Shown here: positions 34,984 through 42,987 of the stretch, one piece after another
Layout: each line of letters opens with the position of its first letter
How positions within the stretch are numbered: the first letter of the stretch is position 1
From: Rhodospirillales bacterium
GTDB lineage: Bacteria; Pseudomonadota; Alphaproteobacteria; Rhodospirillales; Casp-alpha2
Direction of reading: 5' to 3'
DNA: 64,000 bases
NCBI GenBank assembly: GCA_017640505.1
Contig: JAEPQO010000001.1
Coordinates: 1,318,625-1,382,624, forward strand
Notes under the pieces: model-generated
The model's input: only the letters and a program-made list of their open reading frames with translations
Told to the model about the DNA's origin: nothing
Databases searched by the model: none
Translations under genes and position numbers: made by a program

Positions 34984-35568
34984 ATGACCGCCCGGCTCAT
35001 TCTTGCGTCCGCATCGCCGCGCCGGCTCGACCTGCTGGCACAGGTCGGCATCGCGCCCGACGTGGTGGAACCCGCCGATATCGACGAAACGCCGTTGCCC
35101 CGGGAACGGCCGCGGAAACTGGCCGAGCGGTTGGCCCGTGCGAAAGGCCAAGCGATCGCCGTCAAATATCCTGACGATTATGTGCTGGCGGCCGATACCG
35201 TCGTTGCCCTGGGGCACCGTGTGCTGGAAAAGCCCGCCGACGCCGCCGAGGCGCGCAGGTTCCTCGCGCAGCTGTCGGGCAGGCGTCACCGGGTGATCGG
35301 CGGTTTCGCCGTCTTTGCGCCGGACGGGAACCCGATTGTGCGAAGTGTCGTCACGCAGGTGCGCTTCCGCCGTTTGAGCGATGCCGACATCGACGGATAT
35401 ATCGCGACCGGCGAGTGGCAGGGCAAGGCTGGCGGTTACGCCATCCAGGGCGCAGCCGCGGCATTCATTCCGTGGATCAACGGCTCCTATGCCAACGTGG
35501 TCGGCCTGCCCCTCAGCGAGGTCGCGGGCGCATTGCGTGGTCTCGGTTATGAAAGCGCGGCTCCTTGA
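34984..35568 (+). CDS. maf: Maf family nucleotide pyrophosphatase
   Basis: 194 aa. Maf motifs LILASASPRRLDLL, the catalytic-Asp segment VLAADTVVALG and KAGGYAIQGAAA are visible. These house-cleaning enzymes hydrolyse dTTP/UTP or modified nucleotides. Its stop overlaps the TTG start of the RNase gene (TTGA). Confidence 0.95.
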   Translation: MTARLILASASPRRLDLLAQVGIAPDVVEPADIDETPLPRERPRKLAERLARAKGQAIAVKYPDDYVLAADTVVALGHRVLEKPADAAEARRFLAQLSGRRHRVIGGFAVFAPDGNPIVRSVVTQVRFRRLSDADIDGYIATGEWQGKAGGYAIQGAAAAFIPWINGSYANVVGLPLSEVAGALRGLGYESAAP

Positions 35569-36962
35569 GCGGCGTTAGCCGCATCGTCGTCGAAACCCGG
35601 CCCGGCGAAACCCGGGTCGCCGTGCTTGATAAGGCGGGTGCGCCACTTCTTTTCAGGGTCGAACGCGAAACGTCGCGCAGTCTCGTGGGCGGGATCCATC
35701 TCGGGCGCGTACAGGCTGTCCGAAAGGATATCGGCGCGGCTTTCGTCGATATCGGTACTGGATCGGATGCGTTCCTGAATATCAAAGGCTCTCGAACCGA
35801 TGCGCTCGGTACGGGGATCGAAGAGGGGACTGCGATCCTCGTGCAGGTCACCCGCGATGCCCTCCCCGGAAAGGGGCCGGCGATCGGGACCGGGATCGAT
35901 CTTGTCGGTGCGGCGCTGGTGCTGACACCGGGGAAACCGGGTCTGGGCCTGTCGAGCAGGATTACCGACGATGACAAGCGAAATCGCCTCAAGGCGCTGT
36001 TCGCCGACGACGGCTTCGATGACGTCGGACTGGTTGTCCGTACCGATGCGCAGGATATATCCGATAAGGACGTTCAGGCCGAATATGAGCGTCTGCAGGC
36101 ACGCTGGGTGTACCTCCGCGGCCAAGTGTCGTCATCCAGCGCGCCGGCGACCGTCGTGCCCGCGCCCGGTCTGGCGGAGCGGCTGGTCAGCCAGTACGCG
36201 GGGCCGTCATTACGTGAGGTTCTGGTGGATGACGCGGATACGCGCCCGAGCCTGAATGCGTATGTCGCCACCGTAATGGGCAACGGCGTGCCGGCCCCCG
36301 TGATGGTAACGGGCAACAGCGGTGCTTTCGCCGCCGCCGGTCTGGAGGATGCATTCGAGAGCGCGCTTTCGCCGCTGGTGCCGCTCGCAGGTGGTGGCAG
36401 TCTGATCATCACCGAGACACCGGCGATGACGACGGTCGACGTCAACGCGGGCCGCGCTGCCGCCGGCAATCCTGAAAGGCTCGCGTTGGAAACCAACCTC
36501 GAAGCGGCAGACGCCATTGCCCAGGCCCTCTTGCTGCGCGGCATCGGCGGTCTGATCGCCGTCGATTTCATGAAAATGCGGGACGCGAAGAATGCCGAGA
36601 GGATCCTCGGCGCACTGCGGACGGCATTCCAGGGTGATCCGGGCCATCCGCGCGCCGGCACATTGAGCCCGTTCGGGATCGTCGATATCGTGCGTCAGCG
36701 TCACGGCCCGTCACTTGCCGAGACGATGCTGGTGCAGTCCGCGCGGCGTTCCGTGGACAGCGCAGCGCTGGAAGCGTTGAACCGGATCAGCCGGCGGGGC
36801 GGGACGGGGGCGGTCCTGAAAACGTCCGCACAGGTCAGGGCTCAAATCGAAGGGCCGCTCGCAGGAATCCGCAAAAACCTTGAACACCGGCTCGGATTTG
36901 TTATTCGTCTAGCGGAAGTGCCGGAAGCCGCGCCGGACCATGTCGAGGTCGAGGAAGTCTGA
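35565..36962 (+). CDS. rng: Ribonuclease E/G family protein lacking the zinc-link motif
   Basis: 465 aa from TTG 35565. The S1-like N-terminal part includes GRVQAVRKDIGAAFVDIGTG. Both magnesium-ligand Asp of the DNase I-like domain are kept (TTVDVNAGR and LIAVDFMKM), with EAADAIAQALLLRGIGGL between them. The CPxCxGxG zinc-link that joins RNase E/G protomers is absent where the sequence reads LAETMLVQSARRSVDS. It may act as a dimer by another contact, or as a specialised enzyme. It overlaps maf and, by 1 bp, yacG. Confidence 0.9.
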   Translation: MSGVSRIVVETRPGETRVAVLDKAGAPLLFRVERETSRSLVGGIHLGRVQAVRKDIGAAFVDIGTGSDAFLNIKGSRTDALGTGIEEGTAILVQVTRDALPGKGPAIGTGIDLVGAALVLTPGKPGLGLSSRITDDDKRNRLKALFADDGFDDVGLVVRTDAQDISDKDVQAEYERLQARWVYLRGQVSSSSAPATVVPAPGLAERLVSQYAGPSLREVLVDDADTRPSLNAYVATVMGNGVPAPVMVTGNSGAFAAAGLEDAFESALSPLVPLAGGGSLIITETPAMTTVDVNAGRAAAGNPERLALETNLEAADAIAQALLLRGIGGLIAVDFMKMRDAKNAERILGALRTAFQGDPGHPRAGTLSPFGIVDIVRQRHGPSLAETMLVQSARRSVDSAALEALNRISRRGGTGAVLKTSAQVRAQIEGPLAGIRKNLEHRLGFVIRLAEVPEAAPDHVEVEEV

Positions 36963-37186
36963 TGAACGCCGATCCGGAAAGCCAGAAGAAGGCCAAGGTG
37001 GTGCCGCTGAAGGGGTCGAAGTGCCCGATGTGCGGCAAACGGGCGACGCTGGAAATGCGGCCTTTTTGCTCGAAACGCTGCGCCGATCTCGATCTTGGAC
37101 GGTGGCTGAACGGTGATTACCGGATGCCCACGAACGAGGCGCCGGGCGATGCGGAAGCCGGCCTGGACGGCGACGAAGAGTATTGA
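36962..37186 (+). CDS. yacG: DNA gyrase inhibitor YacG
   Basis: 74 aa. Four zinc-ligand Cys: C21-x2-C24 (KCPMCGK) and C36-x3-C40 (FCSKRCADLDLGRWL). The family binds GyrB and restrains gyrase. Length is typical. It completes the maf-rng-yacG run. Confidence 0.95.
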   Translation: MNADPESQKKAKVVPLKGSKCPMCGKRATLEMRPFCSKRCADLDLGRWLNGDYRMPTNEAPGDAEAGLDGDEEY

Positions 37187-37275
37187 AAATTTTGCGACAA
37201 TTCCCCTTGCGGAGCGCTGGACAGGCCCCGGCATATCTTCTATAAGCGCCTGTCTTCGCGTTCGCGCGACACGGT

Positions 37276-37351
37276 GCCCAGGTAGCTCAGTTGGTAGAGC
37301 ATCGCACTGAAAATGCGGGTGTCGGTGGTTCGAATCCGCCCCTGGGCACCA
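37276..37351 (+). tRNA. tRNA-Phe (anticodon GAA)
   Basis: Complete cloverleaf: acceptor GCCCAGG/CCTGGGC, D-arm GCTC/GAGC, anticodon stem TCGCA/TGCGG with one wobble pair around loop CTGAAAA, T-arm GGTGG-TTCGAAT-CCGCC, discriminator A and encoded CCA. TTTTT follows at once. It marks the border between the housekeeping run and the iron island. Confidence 0.97.
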
Positions 37352-37725
37352 TTTTTCCCAAGCCATATTGATTTTGTTGAGCCTTTCCGGCCTTGGTGTC
37401 TAACCCAAGTGAGTTAGACGTATTTCTCCTCGATACCTTTTGAATGCACCCGCGTCGAACCCGTCCGCGGCGGCGCGCTTGGGCACGCCAGAAGCATGTC
37501 TCATCCACGGGAATAGGTTCACCACGAGCAAGCTGTCTTTCAATGCTCCGGTATGAGCTTCGTCGTCTTATCGGACTGTCAAAATCATACGAGCTTATAA
37601 AACCTCGTTAATTTTATTTATTGCAAATGATAATAATTCGCAATAAGGTGCGCTGATTCCAGGCCACCCAGCCCTTATCGCCAGGCAGCCAAAAATTTGA
37701 TGCCTAGACGAAGAGGAGTTGGGGA
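37352..37725. other. Intergenic region upstream of the heme receptor
   Basis: 374 bp without a gene I can support; it becomes strongly AT-rich from about 37560. It holds the tRNA-Phe T-run at its left end and the Fur-type box at 37621-37643. No second copy of the tRNA 3' end, integrase or other sign of an attachment site was found. Confidence 0.6.
37621..37643. promoter_or_regulatory. Fur-type iron box of the heme-uptake operon
   Basis: TTGCAAATGA-taa-TAATTCGCAA is an inverted repeat with 8 of 10 arm positions matching. It combines the GATAATAAT core of a Fur box with TGCAAAT/ATTCGCA flanks like alphaproteobacterial Fur/Mur boxes. It lies 83 bp upstream of the receptor gene and probably overlaps its promoter, so iron should repress it. 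Confidence 0.7.
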
Positions 37726-39783
37726 ATGACGACAAAGTCGTTTGCATGGGCGTTTGCGGGCATGCTCGCCGCCGGAACCGCCGCCGCGCAGGATACGGAC
37801 GTTTTGCGCGCCGATGGTCCAGAGGTTTTGCTCACCGATGGTTCACCGGTGATTTTGCTGGACAGGTTGGTCGTGACGGCTGGCGAACCGAAAGTCGCCG
37901 CGGATACGCCGCAGGCCGTTTCCGTCGTTGATCAGGAAGATTTCGACAGCCAGCAACCATCGACAATCGGTGATGTCCTGAATGATCTTCCCGGTGTTAA
38001 GGCGATTGGCTCCGGCCAACCGCTCGGTGAAAGCTTCAACATTCGTGGTTGGGGGAATTTCGCGTCTTCGGACGAATACCGGATGATCGTCAACGTCGAC
38101 GGCGCCGCAAAATATTACGAGCAGTATCGAATGGGGTCGCTGTTCACCGATCCCGATCTTTACAAGCGCGCAGAGGTTTTGCGTGGTCCCGCGTCTTCGA
38201 CGCTGCACGGCAGTGGTGCGTTGGCCGGGGTCATCAACCTTGAAACGAAAGATCCAGCCGACTTCTTGAGGCCCGGAGAAACCTTCACCTTTCGCGAGAA
38301 ACTGGAAGGCCACCAGAACCAGGACGGTTTCCTGACGTCATCGATCGCGGCGGCGGAACCCATCGAGAATCTCCAGCTTCTGGGCGCGTTTACCTATCGC
38401 CGCTCAAGCGCCTACAAGGACGGTGCCGGGAACGAACCTCCCGGGGGAGGTTTCGAGACGCCGTCTGCCCTGGTGAAAGGCAACTATGCTTTCGGCGCCG
38501 GCAAAGCCCAAAAACTCCGCGCTTCATATCAGTATTGGGTGTCGGATGAAAAAGGACAGCAATTCGACCAGACCGGCGGGAGCACCGGTTTCGGGTATGT
38601 GGATCGTAAAGTCGTCGATAAGACGGCTATCATCGGGTATTCCTATGCGCCCACGAACAACCGGCTCGTCGATGCTGACATATCGATCTCCTATACCGAC
38701 TCGGCGAACGAACAACGGAACGCGACGAACCCCAGTGGCAGCGGTTCCGACATTTACGACGATGTGAACTACAGCTACGAGACCTGGCAGTTAAATGTCG
38801 AAAATACGGCCGAATTGTCGGGCGAAAACTTCGAGAACTTCCTGATCTTCGGTGTCGACGCGAATTACCACACGCGGACCGGTGAGAACCTGGAGGACAG
38901 CGACGGCAAGGTAACCATCCAGCCGGGCGGTGTGGCGAGAAGCGTTGGCTTCTATATCCAGAACGAATGGATCTACGATGAGAGGCTGACGCTGATTCCC
39001 GGTATTCGCGTGGACTACCAGCTTGCGCGCCCGGACGACTACGTCACTGCCACGCGGGACAAAAGCACCAACACCGCGATTTCACCGAAGCTCGCGGCCC
39101 ACTACAAGTTGAACCAAAACTACAGCGTTTTCGGTTCGGTCGCCTATACGGAGCGTCTGCCGGTCATCGACGAACTTTACGACAACAGTGATGCCAACGC
39201 GGATCTGAAGCCGGAAGAGGCGATGAACTACGAACTCGGTTTCGCGATGTCCTTCGACGATGTCCTCGAGGATAAAGACAAGGCCGTGGCAAAGGTCACG
39301 ACGTTCCTGACGGATGCGCGCAAGTTGATCGACGATGACTACGGCATCAATGACAACATTGACCGCGCAAAGATCATGGGGGTCGAGGTCGAAGGTGCTT
39401 ATGACGCCGGCTGGCTCTTTGGCCGTCTGGCTTATTCGTTCATTCGCGGCGAAGACGTGAATACCAATGAGTCGCTGAACTCCATCCCGGCGGACGAGTT
39501 GGTATTGACCGTCGGTGGCCGATTGCAGCAGCACAATCTTGAATACGGCTGGCGCGGGGTTTTCGCGCGCCATCAGTACAAGACGTCCAACTTTGGCGAC
39601 CCGACAGCCGGCTATGTCGTGCATGACCTGTTCGCATCCTGGAAGCCCGACGACGGGTGGTTTCAGGACGGAGAGGTTCGGTTCGGGATCGAGAACGTGA
39701 CCGACAAGGTTTACCGAGAGCACCTGTACAACAACAACAGCGCGGGCCGCACCTTCAAACTGACAGTGGCGAAACAGTTCTGA
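37726..39783 (+). CDS. TonB-dependent outer-membrane receptor, heme type
   Basis: 685 aa. A signal peptide ends near AGTAAAQD; the plug domain (about 55-165) contains DVLNDLPGVKAIG, FNIRGWG and VLRGPASSTLHGSGALAGVINLETKD. The 22-strand barrel ends with the typical aromatic C-terminus TVAKQF. Heme as substrate is inferred from the HmuTUV genes directly downstream; a classical FRAP/NPNL heme motif is not obvious. It starts the operon and has an iron box upstream. Confidence 0.9.
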   Translation: MTTKSFAWAFAGMLAAGTAAAQDTDVLRADGPEVLLTDGSPVILLDRLVVTAGEPKVAADTPQAVSVVDQEDFDSQQPSTIGDVLNDLPGVKAIGSGQPLGESFNIRGWGNFASSDEYRMIVNVDGAAKYYEQYRMGSLFTDPDLYKRAEVLRGPASSTLHGSGALAGVINLETKDPADFLRPGETFTFREKLEGHQNQDGFLTSSIAAAEPIENLQLLGAFTYRRSSAYKDGAGNEPPGGGFETPSALVKGNYAFGAGKAQKLRASYQYWVSDEKGQQFDQTGGSTGFGYVDRKVVDKTAIIGYSYAPTNNRLVDADISISYTDSANEQRNATNPSGSGSDIYDDVNYSYETWQLNVENTAELSGENFENFLIFGVDANYHTRTGENLEDSDGKVTIQPGGVARSVGFYIQNEWIYDERLTLIPGIRVDYQLARPDDYVTATRDKSTNTAISPKLAAHYKLNQNYSVFGSVAYTERLPVIDELYDNSDANADLKPEEAMNYELGFAMSFDDVLEDKDKAVAKVTTFLTDARKLIDDDYGINDNIDRAKIMGVEVEGAYDAGWLFGRLAYSFIRGEDVNTNESLNSIPADELVLTVGGRLQQHNLEYGWRGVFARHQYKTSNFGDPTAGYVVHDLFASWKPDDGWFQDGEVRFGIENVTDKVYREHLYNNNSAGRTFKLTVAKQF

Positions 39784-39812
39784 TGCCAAGACGGCTTGGC
39801 GGGAGAGAAAAG

Positions 39813-40661
39813 ATGTACCCTTTAAGAAGATTATCCGTGTTTATGGTTTGTCTGGTCGTCGGCGCGGCGGCCGCTCACGCCGACACCCGGCCCTTGCGCG
39901 TTGTCTCGGCAGGCGGCGATCTCACAGAGATCGTCTATGCCCTCGGTGCCGGCGACAGGCTGGTCGGGGTCGACAGCACATCGCGTCATCCCGGCGAAAC
40001 GCAGAAGAAGGCACAGATCGGTTATGTCCGCCGGGTTTCGGCCGAAGGGGTTCTGTCGCTGAAACCTGACCTTGTCCTTGGTGCCAACGACCTGGGGCCG
40101 CCTCCGGCGGTCGAGCAATTGCGGGCCACGGGTGTCAGGGTTGCCATCGCGCCGGAAGGGGACTCGCCGGATGGCGTTCTCGACAAGATCCTTTTCGTCG
40201 GGCGGCATCTTGGTCTTGACGACGAAGCGCGGCGTCTGGCCGGGGAGATCAGGGAAGAGATGACGCGTGCGATCGAAACCGCCGCCAAGTCGAGCCGGGG
40301 CCGAAAGGTCATCTTTGTGCTGTCTGTTGGTGACTCCGGCGTTCTTGTCGGCGGCGAAAATACGGCCGCGGACGCGATCATCAGGCTGGCCGGCGGTGAA
40401 AATGCGGCAAGGGGGTTTGAGGGGTATAAACCCATGTCCCGTGAATCGATCCTGCAGGCCCAGCCCGAGGTGGTACTGATGATGAAGAACCGCCAAGGGG
40501 GACACCGCAGTACGGACCGGATTCTCGATCGTCCCGAGTTCAGCATGACACCGGCAGTTGCCAGCGGCAGTCTTGTAACCATGGACGGACTACTGCTGCT
40601 CGGGTTCGGGCCTCGTACACCGAAAGCCGTTGCCGAGTTAAGCTCGGCGATCAACCGCTAA
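39813..40661 (+). CDS. hmuT: Heme ABC transporter substrate-binding protein
   Basis: 282 aa from ATG 39813, behind GGGAGAG. A signal peptide ends near AAAHA-DTRP. The periplasmic binding fold of the FecB/HmuT type is evident from RVVSAGGDLTEIVYALGAGDRLVGVD, which is diagnostic for the heme group, and later SRESILQAQPEVVL. It carries heme from the receptor to the permease. The frame open from 39657 includes part of the receptor gene and is not used. Confidence 0.93.
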   Translation: MYPLRRLSVFMVCLVVGAAAAHADTRPLRVVSAGGDLTEIVYALGAGDRLVGVDSTSRHPGETQKKAQIGYVRRVSAEGVLSLKPDLVLGANDLGPPPAVEQLRATGVRVAIAPEGDSPDGVLDKILFVGRHLGLDDEARRLAGEIREEMTRAIETAAKSSRGRKVIFVLSVGDSGVLVGGENTAADAIIRLAGGENAARGFEGYKPMSRESILQAQPEVVLMMKNRQGGHRSTDRILDRPEFSMTPAVASGSLVTMDGLLLLGFGPRTPKAVAELSSAINR

Positions 40662-40680
40662 GGCCGGACGGGAGAGAACA

Positions 40681-41751
40681 ATGCCCCTTGTACGCGCGAT
40701 GACCGGCGGTTTCACACCCCCCTGGCCGTCAAAAACACCGGGTATCTTCGTTCTGTTGTTGGGCGTGCTCATCGTCGTCGCTTTGGCGGAGCTGGCGATC
40801 GGCCCGGTCAACCTGAGCCTGCAAGAGATCATCGCCGGCATATCGTTGAGTGCGGATAGTCAGGGAAGCATCATCGTTTCCTATATCCGTGCGCCTCGTC
40901 TCGCGCTGGGGCTGGTGGTCGGGACGGCGCTGGCGCTATCCGGTTGCGCGTTGCAGGGGGTGTTGAGAAATCCGCTCGCGGATCCCGGCCTGATAGGTGT
41001 TTCAACGGGCGCGTCCGTCGGTGCACTGTCCGCCATCGTGTTCAAGGACGTGATGCTGGGCATGCTGCCGCCGGAAAGTCATGTCTATGTCCTGCCTATC
41101 GCCGCGTTCGCCGGCGCTGGCGTGGTGACCGGGTTCGTATTCAGTGTGTCTCGCCGTGGCGGCGCGACGTCGATCGCGACGCTGATCCTCGCCGGGGTCG
41201 CGGTGAATGCCATCGCCCTGGCGATGATCGGATCGCTTATTTATATCAGCGACGATCAGCAACTCAGGGACATGACATTCTGGATGATGGGGTCGCTCGG
41301 GGCTGCGAACTGGACACTCGTGACGGTTTCGTTCGCCATAGTTGCTGTGGCGGCATTCTTCCTGTTCAGGATGGGGCGTGAACTCGACCTGTTTCAGTTG
41401 GGTGAACGCGCGGCATATCACTCCGGTCTCGATACGGAGCGGACCAAACGGAAGGTTGCTGTGTTATGCGCGCTCGCCGTCGGCGGTGTTACAGCCGCGG
41501 CAGGCCCCATTGGTTTCATCGGTTTGATGGCGCCGCACATGGCGCGTCTCATCGTCGGCCCCCGGCATGCCCTGGTTCTGCCTGCCGCGGCGCTCATGGG
41601 AACCATCCTGTTGCTCATGGCCGACCTTGGCGTGCGCAATGCGGTCCCGCCGGCGGAGCCGCCGATAGGACTCGCAACCAGTATGATCGGCGGGCCGTTT
41701 TTCCTATGGCTGCTGCTGACACGCATGAAACGGGACGGTCTCAATGCTTGA
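40681..41751 (+). CDS. hmuU: Heme ABC transporter permease
   Basis: 356 aa FecCD-type permease with about ten helices. The family segments ALQGVLRNPLADPGLIGVSTGASVGA and GPIGFIGLMAPHMAR are clear. It forms the inner-membrane channel for heme. Its end overlaps hmuV by 8 bp, indicating translational coupling. Confidence 0.94.
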   Translation: MPLVRAMTGGFTPPWPSKTPGIFVLLLGVLIVVALAELAIGPVNLSLQEIIAGISLSADSQGSIIVSYIRAPRLALGLVVGTALALSGCALQGVLRNPLADPGLIGVSTGASVGALSAIVFKDVMLGMLPPESHVYVLPIAAFAGAGVVTGFVFSVSRRGGATSIATLILAGVAVNAIALAMIGSLIYISDDQQLRDMTFWMMGSLGAANWTLVTVSFAIVAVAAFFLFRMGRELDLFQLGERAAYHSGLDTERTKRKVAVLCALAVGGVTAAAGPIGFIGLMAPHMARLIVGPRHALVLPAAALMGTILLLMADLGVRNAVPPAEPPIGLATSMIGGPFFLWLLLTRMKRDGLNA

Positions 41752-42517
41752 AGTCCGTGACCTGACGGTACGGTTCCCGAGCGGCTTTGTCGCCGTCCAC
41801 GGCGCCAATGTGAAGGTTCGCCCCGGTGAGATCCTGGCGCTGTGCGGACCGAACGGCGCCGGGAAGTCGACCGTGCTGTCGGTCCTCGCGGGGGACCGGG
41901 CGCCGAGTTTGGGCGTGGCCGAACTCGATGGCAGGCCGCTCGGGGCATTCGATGCAAGGGGGCTGGCGCGGCGCCGGGTGGTGCTGGAGCAATCGCCAAG
42001 CCTGTCGGCCCCGTACACGGTCGAGCGCTTGGCCGGGTTGTCGATTGGCGTCGAGGTGCCGCCAGGGCTCATGCACGATATCGTGCACCGCAGCCTGGAA
42101 GATGTCGGGCTGGCGAATATCAAGGACAAGCGAGCGGACCTGCTGTCGGGTGGAGAACGCCATCGTGCTCATCTCGCGCGAATTCTGGCGCAACTCGCCG
42201 CCGCCGGCGAAGTGGAAGGAAAGTATCTTCTTCTTGATGAACCAACGGCGAGCCTGGACATCGAGCATCAAATATCCGTCCTGAAAATTGCCCGCCGTGC
42301 CGCCGACAACGGCGTCGGGGTTTTGATCGTTCTGCATGATCTGAATCTAGCCGCGGCTTTCGCGCATCAGGTCGGCCTGATGAATCGGGGGCGTATGGTG
42401 TCGACGGGACGGCCGCCGGATGTTTTCTCGAAAGAATGCCTCAGCGAGGTCTACAGAACTCCCATCGAGGTCGAAAGCGACGGTCGCGGACGCATTCGAA
42501 TTGCACCGCTTTATTAA
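41744..42517 (+). CDS. hmuV: Heme ABC transporter ATP-binding protein
   Basis: 257 aa. Walker A GPNGAGKST (about residues 37-45), signature LSGGERHRAHLARIL, Walker B LLLDEPTASLD and the His switch in IVLHDLNLA are all present. It energises heme import with HmuU and overlaps that gene by 8 bp. Confidence 0.94.
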   Translation: MLEVRDLTVRFPSGFVAVHGANVKVRPGEILALCGPNGAGKSTVLSVLAGDRAPSLGVAELDGRPLGAFDARGLARRRVVLEQSPSLSAPYTVERLAGLSIGVEVPPGLMHDIVHRSLEDVGLANIKDKRADLLSGGERHRAHLARILAQLAAAGEVEGKYLLLDEPTASLDIEHQISVLKIARRAADNGVGVLIVLHDLNLAAAFAHQVGLMNRGRMVSTGRPPDVFSKECLSEVYRTPIEVESDGRGRIRIAPLY

Positions 42518-42571
42518 CCGTATGCAGTCCGCGAGGGCGTATTACATGACAAGCGAAAAGGAGACTACCGT

Positions 42572-42880
42572 ATGTTTATCGCCATGAACCGCTTCAAGGT
42601 CCTGAAGGGGAGCGAGGCCGAATTCGAACAGGTGTGGCGGAACCGCGACTCGCACCTGGGAGAGGTGCCGGGCTTCGTCGAGTTTCGTCTGCTGAAGGGG
42701 CCAGCGCAGGACGACACCACGCTTTACGCTTCACACACGATCTGGAAAGACAGAGACGCCTTTGAGAACTGGACCAAGTCCGAGCACTTCCGCAAGGCAC
42801 ACGCCAAGGCAGGAAGCAACGGAAAGCTTTATGCCGGCCATCCCGAGTTCGAAGGATTCAGTTCGGTTCTCGAAGAATGA
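42572..42880 (+). CDS. IsdG-like heme-degrading monooxygenase (ABM fold)
   Basis: 102 aa, one ferredoxin-like ABM domain. The residues known to be catalytic in Staphylococcus IsdG/IsdI are kept at almost the same numbers: N6, W67 and H77. This, with its place 54 bp after hmuV and its own ribosome site (AAGGAG), makes heme cleavage and iron release likely. Related rhizobial proteins in hmu loci are called HmuQ/HmuD. Whether it yields biliverdin-type or staphylobilin-type products cannot be told. Confidence 0.88.
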   Translation: MFIAMNRFKVLKGSEAEFEQVWRNRDSHLGEVPGFVEFRLLKGPAQDDTTLYASHTIWKDRDAFENWTKSEHFRKAHAKAGSNGKLYAGHPEFEGFSSVLEE

Positions 42881-42987
42881 CCAAGGACTATGCGGTGCGG
42901 TCATGGAACACGAAGGATTTCCATGTCCATGACCCGCACTGTATCTTTCTGGGATGCAAAATGTCGCCGGAAGAGACTGCCGGTTAG
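42877..42987 (+). CDS. Possible 36-aa His/Cys-rich peptide, coupled to the monooxygenase gene
   Basis: An ATGA overlap with the monooxygenase stop opens a 36-codon frame with residues FHVHDPHCIFLGCK: H16, H18, H21, C22 and C27. Such a set could bind heme or metal, and ATGA overlap is the common coupling style in this window. Against it: most of the frame lies in a strong hairpin, it has no independent support, and it runs 4 bp into the converging hmuS gene. Confidence 0.25.
   Translation: MTKDYAVRSWNTKDFHVHDPHCIFLGCKMSPEETAG
42895..42939. terminator. Strong hairpin between converging heme genes
   Basis: Arms GTGCGG-TCATGGA and TCCATGAC-CCGCAC pair over 13 bp with one bulged G, around an 18-nt loop. 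It lies between the rightward monooxygenase and leftward hmuS genes and may separate the two transcripts. There is no clean T-run on either side (only TATCTTTCT rightward), so a classical rho-independent terminator is not certain. Confidence 0.45.

Noticed and set aside
37276-37725. tRNA-Phe as a possible integration site for the iron island
   Set aside because: No repeat of the tRNA 3' end, no integrase, and codon use in the island looks like the rest of the window.
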